Source of the DNA: Hymenoscyphus infarciens
Lineage: Eukaryota; Ascomycota; Leotiomycetes; Helotiales; Helotiaceae
Reading direction: 5' to 3'
Length of the DNA: 64,000 bases
Assembly (NCBI GenBank): GCA_001414345.1
Contig: LLCB01000030.1
Location: forward strand, 186,001-250,000
Part shown: positions 51,140-63,359 of the stretch, in pieces
Layout: every line of letters starts with the position of its first letter
How positions within the stretch are numbered: the first letter of the stretch is position 1
The notes under the pieces: model-generated
Seen by the model: only the letters and a program-made list of their open reading frames with translations
Told to the model about the DNA's origin: nothing
Database searches by the model: none
Made by a program: the position numbers and the translations under genes

Positions 51140-51460
51140 GCCTTTTGGCTTTGGCTAAATCCCCTGACCCTTTTGACTAAATCGCCTAACTCTAACCCGA
51201 TTAGGCACTCTTATCTGGCTTATATAACACTAATTCTCTATTCTAAGAGATAGTGACTTGGTTTTCGAGGTTAGGGTTAGTGGCTAGAGGTTAGGGTTAG
51301 TTAGGGTTAGGGATCGGGTATGGGTTAGGGCTAGGGATTAGGGTTAGTGATATATGATTCTGCACTTTAGTAGTGTTCGGGACCGGAAAACGTCCTAATT
51401 TGGTTAGATCAGGCGATTTAGTCAAAAGGGTCAGGGGATTTAGCAAAATTCCGCCTTTTC
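51140..51460. mobile_element. Small hAT-like MITE with telomere-like core
   Basis: Perfect 34-bp inverted repeats at 51154-51187 and 51411-51444 (GCTAAATCCCCTGACCC...). Outside them GCCTTTTG (51140-51147) and GCCTTTTC (51453-51460) form a possible 8-bp target duplication with one mismatch, the length typical of hAT. The body is about 305 bp and carries no ORF, so it would be non-autonomous. The centre holds TTAGGG repeats. Confidence 0.7.
51268..51348 (+). repeat. Interstitial telomere-like repeats (TTAGGG variants)
   Basis: At least six GGTTAGGG/GTTAGGGTTAG units, interrupted by GGCTAGA and GATCGGGTATG. They sit between the inverted repeats of the MITE rather than at a sequence end, so do not mark the telomere. 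Confidence 0.75.
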
Positions 51461-51918
51461 CATCCCCACAGAAAAAGTTTGGTGCACCCCGCCCCGAGCT
51501 CCCCCCAGAACAATGGAAGCAATGGAAGCCCAAAAGTCAATTCCCCGCCTTCTTCTTCCCCCGGGCCACTTTTTCTCCAAGGAATCCTCCCCTTTCCCCT
51601 CCATCCCATATCCCCCATCTTCGAGAGCCTCATGCCGAGTCAGGATTCAGGAACGACTGACAATTTTAGACTTTATATATCTGGATGTGGTTGCCTAAAA
51701 CAAGTGGTTCCTCCCTCCCCGAGCCTCTCATCACTTGATCAAACCTTCACATCGAAACATCTTGGCCTTCATCGTTCATCGTCCACCGTCCACCGCCGGC
51801 GAGAAGAGACTTCCAGTACCAAATTTAATTGGAGGATCCGTTCCCTTGGCACTGCACTGCACTGCAGCTGACGGCCCTTTCCCCGTCATCATCATCATCA
51901 TTCATTCGTTCGTTCACC

Positions 51919-51975
51919 ATGGCTAGCCGAACCCCAGAGGAAAAATGGGCCGCGTCAAAAACGAAAGCTTTCCAG
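51919..51975 (+). CDS. Possible orphan first exon
   Basis: ATG in a good Kozak context (TCACCATGG) after a CT-rich, promoter-like stretch, opening MASRTPEEKWAASKTKAFQ and followed by a GT. No later exon or family could be recognised before the AT-rich island at 52960, so it may be a truncated gene or chance. Confidence 0.25.
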
Positions 51976-52109
51976 GTTGCTTGCCTCATCGGCCGGCAAG
52001 AACTCCGTCGAGTGGGGTGGGTTCAGAAATCGGATGTTTTTGTTCTTGTTTCTCGGTATATGCCCGAGCGAAGTTTGAATCCTCCCCATCAATTCAATTT
52101 AATTTAATT

Positions 52110-52959
52110 CCAAGATGTGAGGATATCTAGAAAAGATAATAATTCTTATCCCAAGAAGAAAAAAAACAAAGAAAGAAAGAAAAACAAGAGGTCTAGAATT
52201 GGGAGAGTAAATTGCAATATAAACTCCCCATGCAACAATATCTCTCCATTGAGCTCTTTGCATCTGTGAGAGGGCGGGCGGTTTGGAAGAAAGATGATGC
52301 ATCTGCAGGTGCAGGTGCACCATCGTCTTACTCTTGTCTTCCCTCGGTGAGAAAGAGTCATCCAAGTCTGCTACTTCCCTGCTTATACTTAACAGATAAC
52401 ATCAACCCCAACCTCCTTTCTCCTCCAGATCACGACGTACTCCGTACGTAGCAACCATTAGTCCAGGTTACCAATCTTCTCCTTCTTTCGCGACTTGCCG
52501 AGTCCGGAGTTAAATAGAGCACAACGTATAACAGGTTGCTGGTGGGTTTGTTTGACATTAATAAATCTACCAACTTACTAGGTAAGATTCCAACGAACCA
52601 CCCCGGAGTTGCTTGCAGATCAAATCCAATTGGACAAAGGAGGTTGTACTAGCGTCAGAATCGCACCACCCATGCTTGCCATTGACGCCGCAATGGATCC
52701 CACCAACCGTTGGAAAGTGGCTTTTTTCATCTAGGCAATTTACAGAAGAGATCTCGGTCACCCCGAGTTGTGTTTCGCTTCGTTCAATAAAGGCCTTTTA
52801 TTCATTTTCTTGAAACGAATGGGTTTGCCAGGGGATGAGTTTTGCAGGAGCTTACTTACGGCGAGGATATTTTGGCTTCGGCTCTCTCTAGAAGTATTAA
52901 GTAGAAAGGCCAGCGTTGGGTTAAGTAAAACTCGGGCCGGGAATCGGTTAGTAGTCTAA
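52110..52959. other. Unassigned sequence before the AT-rich island
   Basis: Normal composition but no supported gene; short frames at 52567-52761 (minus) and 52768-52959 (plus) lack family features. The border with the RIP island is at about 52960-53040. Confidence 0.45.
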
Positions 52960-53876
52960 AAGAACTTCAGCTACTAGAGGTGGTTATTACTCCGTGCGCA
53001 TAGGCCAGAATTAGTAGAATATAGTGGCTGTTAGCGACTCTCTCGGATATTTTAGAAAATCGACTTTTTAGTATATTAACGCCTAAATACATAATAATTT
53101 AACGTACTCTACTACTACTTTTTATACTTAATTATACTTTGAAGTTAAGAGAATTATATATTAAAAAGCTATTCGATTCTATAAAATTATATATACTTAA
53201 TTATTATAGAAGTTATAGTTATTAAAAAGATACGATTTAAGATTCTTACTCTTATATATCTTATACTCTAGATTCTACTATTATTCTTCTATTATTACTT
53301 TTATATACTTATAGATTTATAAGTCTCTTTTATATATCTCTTCTATATACTATTACTATTATATCTTTTTATCTTACTTATAGAAAGCCTATTAGTAGTA
53401 TCTTTTATAGTAAATATAACTAGAGATATAAAGACTTAACACTTATACGCGGTGTATTCTACGAACCTCTAGTAGTTCTACTTTATCTCTAAGACTGTTT
53501 ATAAAGCTAAGTTTAAGTTAAAAAAGCAACGTAGCGATATCTCTTTTTATAACTATTAGAGTTTTAGGCTTCTTAACCTTCTATAAAGAAGCTATATTAT
53601 ATATAGTAATATACTAGATATTAGCGAAAAAGACTTATATAGCTTATTTACTTAATAGTAGTATTTATAGACTACTAAAACGAACTAATCGAGAAAGCCT
53701 CTAAAGCCGATTCTATATATTCGCTAATACTAGAGAACTTCTACTCTAAATATACTACGGAATTATATATAACTCTAAGAAGATAAGAGCTATATACTAA
53801 TCTAAGATTAAAAGTAATACTTATAGTAGTTATTCTATATAGTTAGTATATATTATATTTAAGTTAAGAGAATTAC

Positions 53877-55169
53877 TATAATAATAAGACAGAAGTAGAG
53901 TAGAGAAGTAGTCTATTCGTAGTTATTAATACGAAAACTAAAGGTAAAGAGCAAAGAAGAGTAGAGATAGCTCTAAATAATACTAATATATAGGATTCTA
54001 CTAGGCGGTAAGGAGTTATATAATAGGTCTAAAACTAGAACTACTATAGTCTTAAATCGAGACTATTATATTTCTCTCTCTTTAGTAAAGCTCGTCTTTA
54101 AGCTCTATAGAAACCTATATAGTTGTCTATCTATATATCTACTAGTCCTAGCCTATACTCTTACTCTTCCTTCTACTAAAGCAGCTATAAGATACTAGCT
54201 TTATAAGAGTAGTAAGATACTAGCTCTATAAGAGTAGTAAGGTACTAGCTATATACTAAGTTACCTAAAACTCTCTATATTTACTCTCTAATACTAATCT
54301 ATATAATCTGCTAAGTAACTAGTATATACTTCTACGACTTTATCAATTGCTAAAGTATAGGCTTTAAGAGTTTTTGAAATATTAGCTTTTATAATATTAG
54401 GAGAAGGAGGAGAAGAAGGCTTTAAGAGTTATTAAAAAATAATATAGCTGAAAGTAAGAAGGTCTACTTAAAAGGCTACTCTCGTTAGAGCGTAGAAGGG
54501 CTTCTTATTAGTAGAAGGCTTAGATTAACTAATAACGAGCTAGATAAGCTATCTTATTAAAGCGTCGATTATATAAGCGTATTAATATTTCTTTTCAATA
54601 AGAGAGCTAAACTTATATACCTAGTAGATAATATTAGAGTCTATTATTAGAGTAGTTAGATACTAGCTATTTAAAGAGAGAGAGAGAGTCTATAAACGCT
54701 AGAGAGAGGGGATCTGAAGATACTAGAGAGAGAGGATCCGAAGATACTAGAGAGAGGTCAGATACTAAAAGGAGAGGATCCAAAGCTAGAGAGAGGTCAG
54801 ATGCTAAAAGAAGGGGATCCGAAGCTAGAGAGAGGTCTTAAGCTTAGTATTGATTTAAAAGTCGCTAGCGAGAGGTCTAGGAAGCCGTTTAAAAAGGTTC
54901 GTAGAGTCGGCGGTAGAGAGGCTAGAATAGAAGTAAAGTTAAGAAGCCTAATAAGAAGAGTAATCTTTAGTTTAATATAATAATAAGACAAGAGTAGAGT
55001 AGAGAAGTAGTCTATTTATAGTTATTAATACGAAAACTAAAGATAAAGAGCAAAGAAGAGCAGAGATAGCTTTAAATAATACTAATATATAGGATTCTAC
55101 TAGGTAGTAAGGAGTTATATAATAGGTCTGAAACTAGAACTACTATAGTCTTGAATCGAGACTGTTATA
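53877..55169 (-). mobile_element. Non-autonomous LTR element (TRIM/LARD-like), 1293 bp
   Basis: Two 194-bp direct LTRs (53877-54070, 54976-55169), ends TATAATA...GTTATA, flanked by an exact 5-bp duplication ATTAC (53872-53876, 55170-55174). Differences between LTRs are mainly C/T and G/A. Next to the left LTR, 54071-54083 read on the minus strand is the purine run AAAGAGAGAGAAA, a polypurine tract that sets minus orientation. The 905-bp interior is far too short for gag-pol and contains repeats at 54186-54250 and 54660-54840. It must have moved using proteins of another element. Confidence 0.85.
54660..54840. repeat. Purine-rich tandem repeats inside the small LTR element
   Basis: Several diverged units built on GGATCCGAAG...CTAGAGAGAGG. 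Read on the plus strand they give a charged repeat (ARERSDAKRRGSE); the element orientation is minus, so this is probably not a protein. Confidence 0.6.
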
Positions 55170-57088
55170 ATTACTAGAAAGAGTAAAGAACTCTTAATAA
55201 TAGTAATAGAGTAATTAAGAGAGACCTAGATAGTATAAACAGAAGTATAAAACTAGAGAAGTCTTTATAACTAGAGAATAGATTCTCTACTATCTATAAT
55301 CGTCGTATATAGATATTTAAAGTGTGTTTAGTAGTATATTAGATAAAGTAGTATAAATACTCTTAGAGAGGTATAGAACTATAGAGTAGAGGAATAGAAG
55401 ATAGAACTAGAAGACTTAGATTAGAGATATATTAGAGAATAGTTCTATATAAGAGAGTATACTAGAAGACGATTATTATTAGTCTTATATAAGAGAGAGC
55501 TAACTAAGCTCTTATAAGAGCTATTATAAAGAACTAAATTAGTTATCTATAAGAATAACTAAAAACATTAAATTTAAATTAAAACAGAGAGAATAGAAGA
55601 AGATACTAAGCTATTACTAGAATATAAAGCTAGGAGTATAGAGGTATATATATATAGTAGGCCTAGTAATAGATACTCTAAGGAGTATATAAGCTACTTT
55701 TAGATAAAACTCTATAAATAAGTACATCTATATAGCGCTGGTTTAGATAGCTAAAAAGACTATTTAAATATAAAAATAAAATAAAAAAGTAAATATAACT
55801 ATAACTAAAATACTACTCTATCTTAAGCTAAGCTCTAAAAGTCTTAAATATAAAAGAAATCTACTATAAAATTTAAGAGTATTTCTAAAAGTAGATCTAG
55901 AGAGATAAATTTTATTTACTAGATAAATAGTTTTTATCGAGTTTATAAGCTTTATATTCTCTTTTTTTTTAAGAAATTAGTATTTAGAGCTTTAGTTTAA
56001 ACTTAGTCTTTCTATTAAATTAAAGTATTTTCTTATCTAGTTATATCTTAAATAAACTTATAAAACTACTAGTTATAATAGTACGAATCGTATATAACTA
56101 GCGAAGAGTTCTATAAGAGTATATTTAAAAGAATAGTATATATAATTACCAGAGTCTAATATAAAAGAAAAGACTAAATTAGACTTTTCTAACTAAGAGA
56201 GTTAGACTATCTATATATAGAAGTTTAGACTATATAAAAAATCTAAAACTAAAGATATATAATATAAATAGACGTTTAAAATCTAAATAATATAGATAAT
56301 AATAATATTTAATATAAGACTAGTATATAGACTTAGCTACTCTAGATAGCTAGCTATTATATAATTACTCTTTATAAAAAAACAAAGACTATAATAACTA
56401 GCTCTTTAGAATTACTAAGCTTATTTACTAGTTACGCTTTAGATATTCTAGTTATAGTTTAGACGTCTATATTTTTAGATTTTAGACTATAGTATTATTA
56501 GACTTTTATATAGTCTAATCTCTTATACTTAGAGCTTCTAAATAAACTTAAGATAGTAGAAATTTATAAAATAGAAAGTATTTAAATTAAATTTAAAACT
56601 CGATTTATTTTTATAAACTAGTTAAATTAAAACTAGAATATATATAACTTTTTATAACTTTTTATATTCTAAGTAGATAGAGAAGTATCTAAGAATTAAT
56701 TTAAATAATAAAATTAAATAGTTAATACTTAGAAAGTAAGTTAAAGCTAGTAGTTTAGACTTATATATAATATAGATAATTAGTAATCTTAGCTAAATAG
56801 TTTTTTATAAATTTTATAAAACGTTTTAGAATATTCTACTAATTATATTATATAAAGTAAATTATCTAAGAAATATAAGAAACGAATAGTAAATTTAAAG
56901 ATATTTTCTATATAGTTTATTTAGTAGATCTCTTTATATTTAATAAATATTTTACTTAAATTTATTTTCTACTTCTTATTATATTAAATATATTAATTAA
57001 TACCTAGTAATAGACTTTTAACTTTTTAAATTAAATTTTCTCTTTTTTATTTTATTCTATCTCTTTAATTATTCTTATATCTTATATA

Positions 57089-58803
57089 TAGACGCGTTTA
57101 GTAGTCTAGTTAGATAATACTTTTATTTTAAGTAGTTATAACGTATTTTTAGATTAAAAACGCTCTAAGAAGCTTTATATTTAGAAGTGAAAACTCTACT
57201 ATATATATATAGAGAAAAGAGGTTATATAAGACTCTCTTTTTCTCTAATATACCTCTTAGATCTAGGAGATAGCTTTCTAGGCTTATAATAAAACTAGAT
57301 TATAAAAGAATCTCTTAACTATATCGCTCTCTATTTCTACTATAAAGAATTTTATAGAGTACTTATTAACTCTTAAATAGCGATTTTATAGTATTTAAAA
57401 GTAAAGTTCTACTCTTAGATTTTATTTAACTTCTTCTCTTATACTCTAGTATATTATTAGCTCTAGCTTTAGTAAAGAGCGAGTAGCGTTCGTAGATATA
57501 GTAGCTCGTAGTTAACGTTATATATTAGCTTCGTAGAGTACTAGGCTTCTAAATTCGAGTATATTTAAGTATCTCTTAGAGTTTCTAGTTTAAAAAGATA
57601 TCTCTAAGAGTAGTAGTAGCTAGCTTCGTAGCTAGGCTTTATATCTTCTATAAAGAGCTTTTATAAGCTCTCGAAGAGAGCGAGCTACTAAATAATAAGA
57701 CATCTCTTAGAGTAGCTAGTTTAATACTAACTAAGCTTTATAAGCCTTTAGAGAGTACTTACTAAGAGCGAGTATTAAGAAGAGGTTAATTATACTAACT
57801 AATAGTAGAGAGCGTTCTAAATATATAGTAACGTATTACGTAAGCAGAAGATAAAGTTATAAAGTATACTATATATATAAACTAAGCTTATAACTATAAT
57901 ATATTTTTAGATTAAAAACACTTTAAGAAGCTTTATATTTAGAGATAAAAACTCTATTATAAATATAGAGAAAAGAGATTATATAAGACTCTCTTTTTCT
58001 ATAATAGTAGTTTTAAATTAAAATCTAGATAGCTTTAAACTATAAAACTACTAAACTAGTTTAGAAGTACTAAGATATTAAAATCTAAATTAAAACTATT
58101 TATACTTACTTTATAGATAGTAGAGATACGTCTCTTTCTATCTCTTTATTTAATCACTCTTACTCTTTTATATTCTTAATAACTTCTATCTTATAAATCT
58201 TTTTCTAATATAGATACTTACTACTATAAATAGGTATATTATACTACTTATACTAGCTCTTAGTTTAATATAAATAAGATAGATATACTTCTTTTAAAAG
58301 TAATTTATTTAAAGGTTTATCTCTTTTACTAACTTTCTTAAGAAGCTCGAGATCGTACTTATTATTAAGAAACACGTCTACTAGGCGTACTTAAGAGGCC
58401 TTCTTTTTAAGAGCTTTTTTAGTAGCTTTTAAAGCTCTTTTAATAGACTTTTTAGTACTAGAAGTAGTATAAGTCTTACGATATCTTAGAGAAGATATAT
58501 TAAGTAAAAAGAAGAATAAAAGAGTATAAAAGTAGTAGTAGAAGTAGTAGAGATAAAAGAAACATAGCTTATATACTTATATTATAAGCTAACTTATACT
58601 AAAATAAATATTTTTTTAAAAGAGCTTTTTAAATATAAGATTATAAGTAAATTATTATTAAATTTCTATATTATTATAGACTTTAGTAGAGTTTAAAGAA
58701 TAAGATAATAATTTAAATATTTAGTTATATTAGAGTTAGAAATATAAAGTTAGAATAATGTTCTATTAAATTATATTAGATATAAAAATAACTAAAGAGA
58801 TAC
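57089..58803 (+). repeat. Repeat family copy B, interrupted by a small LTR element
   Basis: Shares both ends and most of its length with 44188-44880. It is about 1 kb longer, mainly because of the insertion at 57136-58005, and is more strongly mutated (for example GTCGCGTTAGAG in copy A is GTTATATTAGAG here). Confidence 0.7.
57136..58005. mobile_element. Very small LTR element, about 870 bp
   Basis: Direct terminal repeats of about 112 bp (57136-57249, about 57894-58005) flanked by AGTAG duplications (57131-57135, 58006-58010). The related sequence at 44220-44250 has a single AGTAG at 44234-44238 with no insertion, an empty site. The interior (57250-57893) has no ORF. It is a TRIM-like non-autonomous element. 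Confidence 0.75.
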
Positions 58804-59340
58804 TAAATAGACTTTTAAGAAGTAGAGATATATATAGACTCTTTTAAATAATTATTATTACTTCTAAAGCTTTAATACTAATACTATAGAAAATTAAGTT
58901 ATAATATCGATCGATTTAATAAAAGTTTATATATAAGCTTATCTTAGTATTATATTTATAATAGAGACGTAGAAATAGTACTTCTCTATAAACTAAAGAT
59001 TTTAAGAATTTAGTAAAGCTATACTTAGTTTATATACTCTTCTAAAAAACTATTAAGTTATTCTAGGACTATTCTAGAAGCTTTTCTAGAACTATCTAAA
59101 CTGCTTTAGAGAGTTCTCTTTAAAAAACTATCTAAAGATATTAAATAGACTTAATATAAACACTATTAAAGACTGTCTTACTTTCTTAAAACTATCTAAA
59201 TAAGTCTACTATTCTAATAAGTATATAGTCTTTAGAGTAGCCTAAGAGAGGTCTTTAATATAGTACTATTGATTTTTAAAATTATATAATAAATAGTTCT
59301 AGAACCGTCTATTTCTCTCTCTCTTTCTTTTTAAGATATA

Positions 59341-60568
59341 GGAGTGCGGTGGCGTACTATTATCTCCTTTGTCTAATAATAGACAGAACTAAATCCACCT
59401 AGCCTCATTTTCGAAAAACTTTCTCTACGAGCGCTTCTCTTAATCTATCTATTCTCAGCTTCACTTTTTGGACTCTAAAGATCTCACGAGCATGTGTTTA
59501 ACCTCTCTGTTTCAGGCCTTTTTTTTTGCTTCAGCCTTGAGAAACTGTTGTTCTTCTAGAATCTTTGATTACATTAGATTAAAATAGATTGATTTTACTT
59601 GTCTTTTTAGGCTTATCTACCTTGCTGTCGACATCGCAAGCAAATAGGCAAACCCGCGAATACTGAAAAGGAATATTACTCGATGGGAAGAAATCGCAAA
59701 ATTAAGATGGAACTACAACTTAATGCCCAAGATATTAGTTCTGGAGACTGCAGCTTTCGAAATGAGTTTATTTTGTTTGCGTTGAGCTGTTCACGTTGGG
59801 ACACGGTGGAGAGGAGGCTTAATACTGCAACTTACAATGTCGTACAGTGCTTGCTTACATGCATACCGTACAGCCGGTGATTTTCAGAGCCTGCACACGT
59901 TGTTTGGCATGCACTCAAGCTTGGGTACTTGGGAAATTGCGCATGGCTCTGATATTGATGTGCTACCTTCTCATTCTTCTACAGCCTCCTTTTGGGTGAG
60001 TTTTAAGGCCCCCACACGTTATCGCCATGCGCTCATCTGTACGCTTTCGGGATAATTCGCTGTTTTGGTGTAGATCAAGTATAGCTCCGTAGATTCAATA
60101 AGCAGTAATCTATTTTTTGATGAATTGTTACACAAGAAGCAGAGTTTTCTTTCCCAAATATAGAAGGTTCGACATTACATTGCCACGTTGTTGATGGGAA
60201 GTAGGTAAGTGAGTAAAAGCCTCACGGGGCGTCCGTAATAAGCATGTGGCCTCTATGTGGCCTCTAAGAAAAGATCATTCTAGAACAATTTCAATTAAGT
60301 ATTTTGGAAGACTGGGAAGACTGAAATTATTGCGCCTAACACAGTAAACGGGGGAAATGGCGTAAAGATAGAATCATTGGCATGCGTCTGTACTCGGTGT
60401 TATTTACTTGTGCGTTTGGACAATGTGGTAGCACTGTACGAAGTTTACATGTCAGCCCCAATTTTGATTCTATAATTAAAAAAAGGAGATTTTGGAGCCG
60501 GGTTTGGGGCTTATAAGTAGCCGTCTTCTGGCGGGCTTCAGAAATCAGATGCGCGCTTGAGGCACAAG
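59341..60568. other. Intergenic region before the DUF3176 gene
   Basis: Normal composition resumes at about 59340. Short frames at 59683-59880 and 59837-60055 have no family features. A TATA-like TTATAAGTAG at 60511-60520 lies 49-58 bases upstream of the DUF3176 ATG. Confidence 0.5.
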
Positions 60569-62548
60569 ATGGGTCTATCCTTCTTGAAAGCTGCGAGTGC
60601 TGACTTGGAGAACAGAAATGTGAGTTTTCATCACGCTATAACTTTATTAGTTGAGATTAATAACAATTACTAGTTCGAAACAACCAAAAACTCATTTACA
60701 GTATCGACATTATGTAAAAACCCAACCACAGAACCGTGCGAAGTGGGAATAACGAAGCGGAAAAGTTTGGAAAACTCGACAACTATCACCAAAAAGCGTA
60801 GATCCTGCATCAAATCTGGCATGTTCCTTTCGGATCTCAAACAACGAATCGATGATTCTTGGTTCACGGAGATACTTGCCGCTACTTCAAGTGTCCTTGC
60901 CATGGTATCCGTCGTCGTCATGTTATCAATAATGAACCAACGGCCTTCTCAAGACTGGAACTACTTCGTCACCTTTAACAGTGCCATTTCCATTTTAACT
61001 GGGGTTGCTCAAACAACTATGCTATTCATTACAACGGAGTGTGTGGCACAACAAAAATGGCTGTGGTTTCGAAAAAAGCAACGTCTCAATGACCTAGAAA
61101 CCTTTGACAACACGGCACGAGGCAGCTACACTGATTCGATCAAAATTTTGTTCAGCATTCGATCGACAGCAGTTATAGGGGCATTGATCATCATTGGGAA
61201 TGTTGCTTTTAGTCCCATGGTGCAACAGGTCACTGACTATCCTCTCCGTTCCTTCCTCAAGGATTCCGAGAACGCGGTTTCTCTCAGAGCGAAGCAATAT
61301 ACTTTGGCCAACAACGTCACACAAAACAGGGTAAACGATATCATACAAGGAAGTATGTTGACGCCAATAAGGGCAGATACCTATCAGCCGAGTTGTCCAG
61401 AAAGCAACTGTACCTGGAATGCATACCCGTCCCTGGCCGTGTGTGGAAAATGCCAGAGTCTTGAGAGCAGGAACTGGACCTCTACATGCAAAGAAAATCC
61501 ACAGAACAACTTCAATTGCTCGTGGGACTTGCCAAACGTTGTCAAGTTTCCTATAAAAGCTAATTTTGGCCTCAACGGGACAGGTAGCGGAACTCAGTGG
61601 TTTATAACGACTGATATACCCCCAAGTGTTTCCGGTACATATCTCGGTATTTCAAATCCCATCATGACATTCGCAACAATAGCCTTTGATCGGACAAATG
61701 AAACCATCACATACGAAAAACAACTCCGTAGTCATCTCTGTTCTTTCTCGTATTGCGTACAAACATTAAATATGAGTGTTGTGCACGGGAATACTGTGAA
61801 AAATCCAATCATCAACACCTGGATCGACAATCAACAGCCCCATTCATGCAACCAAAGCAAACCCAAAAACTATCGAGATATAATATTGAGACCCAGTTCA
61901 AACGACCTAGGCCTTCCAGCAAACTCACCCTATACCCTCCCACCGGATTCAAGACTCGACAACCTGACTACAATAGTGGACCCGGAAGACAAACATAAAA
62001 TGTTCGCCAACCTAACTGGAAACGCCTTCGTCGTCTCCGCACAAGCACAAGCCCATCTCGAAGCCTCACTCCGAATGTATCTCACGCAAATGAAAGTTGT
62101 CACCCGTAACGGCACTGTCTGGAAAAGTAAATCCGAAAACGCCCTGACCAATATCCTTTCTCTGAACCCACCGGGTCTATTGATAAATAGTCTCACGCTC
62201 AGTCTATCTCAGTACTTCCGTGAGTGTTCTGAGAATGAAAAATATAGCATTACTGGGTTTGCCGTGAGCGAAAAGGTGATTATGGATGTTCGTTGGGGTT
62301 GGATGGTATTTCCCTTGTTGTTGATTTTTGGTTCCACCGCTTTTCTTGTCGTTACTGTAGTTTTGAGCTCGGAGAAGATGTTGTGGAAGTCTTCGAATGC
62401 TGTTTTGCTTTTGTATGGTCCACATTTTGCGGATGTTGAGATGGGGAATGAAAAGAGAAGTGTGCTGAAGAAAAGTATAGAGGGTTCTACGATGGAGGTA
62501 CGACGCTGTAAAAAATCCTGGAAGTTGGACATTGAAAGACAAAGCTAG
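60569..62548 (+). CDS. DUF3176 family membrane protein
   Basis: Exon 1 60569-60619 (MGLSFLKAASADLENRN), intron 60620-60673 (GTGAGT...ACTAG), exon 2 60674-62548; 641 residues. A TM segment near residue 85-105 (SSVLAMVSVVVMLSI), PSQDWNYFVTFNSAISIL, QQKWLWFRKKQRLNDLETFDNTARG, and a second TM (STAVIGALIIIGNVAF) match the DUF3176 N-terminal region. A large Cys- and Asn-rich loop (CPESNCTWNAYPSLAVCGKC, with many N-x-S/T sites) should be extracytoplasmic. A last TM (WMVFPLLLIFGSTAFLVVTVVL) precedes a basic tail. The family is widespread in filamentous ascomycetes, often in multiple copies; no function is known. The gene looks intact. Confidence 0.92.
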
Positions 62549-63120
62549 TTAAGATGAAGATGAGAAACTTAGATGTTTTTATTACCTTGATTAGAAGTTT
62601 TCACAAGTTATATAAGGCGGCTTGTTAAAATTATAATTTTATTATGGCTCCAAGGTTCTATCCATTTTATCTTATAATTGATTACATCAAATATTTCTAG
62701 ACATATTTTAAAGAATTCCGGTAGTAAAAAAGTAGTTTGTTTATATAGAAGGTTTGATTCCTCCCTTCCTTTCATTAAGCTGGTATTAATGTACCTCAAA
62801 TAAGATAAGTTAAATACTAATGTAGTAAGGACTTGTAGCACAAAAAAACATAGTACATGGAAGGGTGTGGGATTACAGTGTGGTGTAGAAAAGCAATTTG
62901 TGTACCTTTACTACACCCAAAAAGCTTCCGGAGCATAATAAACCGAAGGTTTACAGAGTACTGTGATGGATTTCCAAGCATGACTTTGCATTGAAGTTCC
63001 GCTTTCAAAACATGGGGACGTTGAAGGAAAAGGATTAAGCGTCAGGTCGTAGCTTACTTGAGGTATACTGCTAGATATTCGTATATTTCCAGCAGGAGTG
63101 CCTAAAAATAAGCCTCAGAC
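62549..63120. other. Intergenic region
   Basis: AT-leaning with no supported gene; two minus-strand frames (62608-62841, 62817-63008) carry no family features. Confidence 0.5.
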
Positions 63121-63339
63121 CTACTCAAAGGATATCTCCGTTGAGCAGAAACATTTGGTATGGCCACAGTCTGGACAGTCAGTTCCCCATGTCGACGGAT
63201 CAACCTCTCGGCTGCATGAGCAACACACCCACCATTCTTGAGTTCTATAACCTCCCGCACTGAAACCTCGCCGAATTAGAGGTGGTAAATCATCATTCTC
63301 TGAAAAAGTTGAAGATGACTCCTCGCTAAATTCAGGCAT
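63121..63339 (-). CDS. Small cysteine-rich protein or last exon (W-x-C-C-x-C type)
   Basis: 72 residues with an acidic Ser-rich start (MPEFSEESSS) and the zinc-binding-like core WVCCSCSREVDPSTWGTDCPDCGHTKCFC. Short proteins with this ending are common in filamentous ascomycetes and probably bind zinc. The ATG at 63339 follows a frame from the upstream zinc-finger relic, so it might be the final exon of a larger gene. Function unknown. Confidence 0.55.
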   Translation of the reverse strand: MPEFSEESSSTFSENDDLPPLIRRGFSAGGYRTQEWWVCCSCSREVDPSTWGTDCPDCGHTKCFCSTEISFE

Positions 63340-63359
63340 TATAGGTACCCTCGTTCTGT

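Larger units (their letters stand above)
52960..59340. other. AT-rich RIP island with small LTR elements
   Basis: No cellular gene. It contains the two short LTR elements annotated separately (53877-55169 and 57136-58005) and the second copy of the 44188 repeat. The stretches 52960-53870, 55175-57088 and 58804-59340 hold only degenerate A/T-rich sequence. Confidence 0.75.

Noticed and set aside
51268..51348. TTAGGG tract considered as a chromosome end
   Set aside because: Unique gene sequence continues on both sides and the tract is degenerate and enclosed by inverted repeats.
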